A DNA stretch of 6,132 nt, taken from assembly GCA_027364995.1 (NCBI GenBank), contig DAHXOG010000047.1, forward strand, positions 1 to 6,132. The letters run 5' to 3'. The first letter of the stretch is position 1; every line of letters starts with the position of its first letter. The position numbers were made by a program, and so were the translations under genes. The notes under the pieces were generated by a model. That model ran no database searches. It worked only from the letters and a program-made list of their open reading frames with translations, and had not been told where the DNA came from. This document shows, piece after piece, positions 5,574 through 6,132 of this stretch. The DNA is from Candidatus Mancarchaeum sp. Its GTDB lineage: Archaea; Micrarchaeota; Micrarchaeia; Micrarchaeales; Micrarchaeaceae.

Positions 5574-6131
5574 TAGATTTGCTGCAATGCCCGGAGCGGA
5601 ACTTACTATTGTTCCATTGGGATTTATTATGTAATAAATATCCAGATAGTCCTTCGGGTCATACAGGGATGTGGCGTTCAGGTCCGAGGTGCCGTAAAGC
5701 CAACCATTATCATTTGTACCGTTGCCATACTGGTTGGCGAATTTTTGTATCGATGGGCCTATGTATCCGAAATCATTATAAACCTCTATCGTAACTATGT
5801 CTGCTCCTTTTGCGTGGATTTTGCTGTAATAGCCGTCATTTGCCAACAGGCTAGCGCCTTCCTGGCAAGAGCTGCACCAAGTTGTCGCAAACCACAATAT
5901 GACTGGCTTGCCCCTAAGGCTGCTTAATGTTATGTTTGTGCCGTTTGCCAGTGTTATCGGAATATTCGGCGCTATCTCTCCAATACCGGTCCCGTGCGCA
6001 TTACTATTCTGTATATTGTGCGACCCAATAAAACTAAAAATCACGACTGCAGCTATTACAACAACACCAATTACTGAAAGTGCAGCCTTTCTGCTTATGC
6101 CCCGATTTTTTACATCATTAATGTCTAAGTC
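5571..6131 (-). CDS. Membrane-anchored TlpA/thioredoxin-like protein (5' end missing, 3' end altered by insertion)
   Basis: The frame is open from the right edge, giving 186 residues. Residues 1-15 are polar with basic RGISRK, 16-35 form one hydrophobic helix (AALSVIGVVVIAAVVIFSFI), and the rest is a TlpA/redoxin-type domain: IAPNIPITLANG, then LSSLRGKPVILWF, the active site WCSSC (85-89), and YYIINPNG near the end. Positive charges before the helix put the domain outside the membrane. Five N-x-T sequons fit an exported, possibly glycosylated protein. Such proteins reduce or exchange disulfides outside the cytoplasm; the substrate is unknown. A GTG at 6044 should not be taken as the start because it falls inside the membrane helix. 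Two oddities: Asp164 stands where the family's cis-proline is expected, and the TAG stop comes from the inserted element, removing probably seven C-terminal residues. The function after truncation is uncertain. Confidence 0.87.
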   Translation of the reverse strand, partial: DLDINDVKNRGISRKAALSVIGVVVIAAVVIFSFIGSHNIQNSNAHGTGIGEIAPNIPITLANGTNITLSSLRGKPVILWFATTWCSSCQEGASLLANDGYYSKIHAKGADIVTIEVYNDFGYIGPSIQKFANQYGNGTNDNGWLYGTSDLNATSLYDPKDYLDIYYIINPNGTIVSSAPGIAANL

Positions 6132-6132
6132 G

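Larger units (their letters stand above)
4424..5575. repeat. TA target-site duplication (4424-4425 and 5574-5575)
   Basis: IS630-type elements insert at TA and duplicate it. Both ends of the element are bordered by TATA in the orientation of the terminal repeats, so the duplicated TA is either 4424-4425/5574-5575 or 4426-4427/5572-5573. The first is preferred because it restores a better reading frame in the interrupted gene. Confidence 0.6.

Noticed and set aside
6042..6044. GTG as the start of the thioredoxin-like gene.
   Set aside because: The same frame is open to the window edge and encodes the first half of the membrane helix, preceded by basic residues. The GTG is an internal valine codon.
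1..6132. CRISPR array, defence operon or other multi-gene novel system.
   Set aside because: No regularly spaced direct repeats occur, and the genes are unrelated functions on mixed strands. Only the insertion sequence is clearly mobile.

Overview
The window is archaeal. It carries the end of a histone-fold gene, an archaeal-type small subunit of the replication factor C clamp loader, TATA-like boxes at the expected distance from gene starts, and a tRNA gene without an encoded CCA. Moderate-to-low GC, frequent AUA isoleucine codons, short intergenic gaps and a divergent histone with a long basic tail would suit a DPANN-type archaeon such as a Micrarchaeota/Parvarchaeota-like lineage. That placement is inference and no marker here proves it.

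Layout from left to right. 1-273 (+): 3' end of a histone gene whose fold is followed by a 38-residue basic, acid-free C-terminal tail. 371-1072 (+): an unrecognised 233-residue protein with an internal duplication of a beta-rich module. 1135-2097 (-): rfcS, convergent with the previous gene. 2133-2147: a near-palindromic TATA region that can serve both rfcS and the divergent next gene. 2191-4173 (+): a full-length M13 (neprilysin/PepO-type) zinc metallopeptidase with no signal peptide. 4256-4328 (+): tRNA-Pro(TGG) with its own TATA box and a poorly paired D arm. 4426-5573: an intact IS630-type insertion sequence of about 1.15 kb with imperfect terminal inverted repeats, a TA target duplication and one transposase gene (-). 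5571 to the right edge (-): a membrane-anchored TlpA/thioredoxin-like protein with a WCSSC active site, whose 5' end lies beyond the window.

The most informative structure is at the insertion sequence. Its right end supplies the present TAG stop codon of the thioredoxin-like gene. Removing the element in silico and keeping one TA lets that frame run seven more codons (NNIIQTL) to a TGA, which gives a plausible final helix. The detached piece sits on the far side of the element at 4400-4423. The transposase start codon lies in a perfect 10-bp inverted repeat whose loop holds the GTGA ribosome-binding element, so its mRNA can fold over its own start.

The genes do not form one pathway: chromatin, DNA replication, proteolysis, translation and extracytoplasmic redox functions sit next to each other. 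I see no defence locus, CRISPR array or wholly new multi-gene system. The unusual points are the tailed histone, the duplicated-module protein, the aspartate at the usual cis-proline position of the thioredoxin-like protein, and the insertion sequence.
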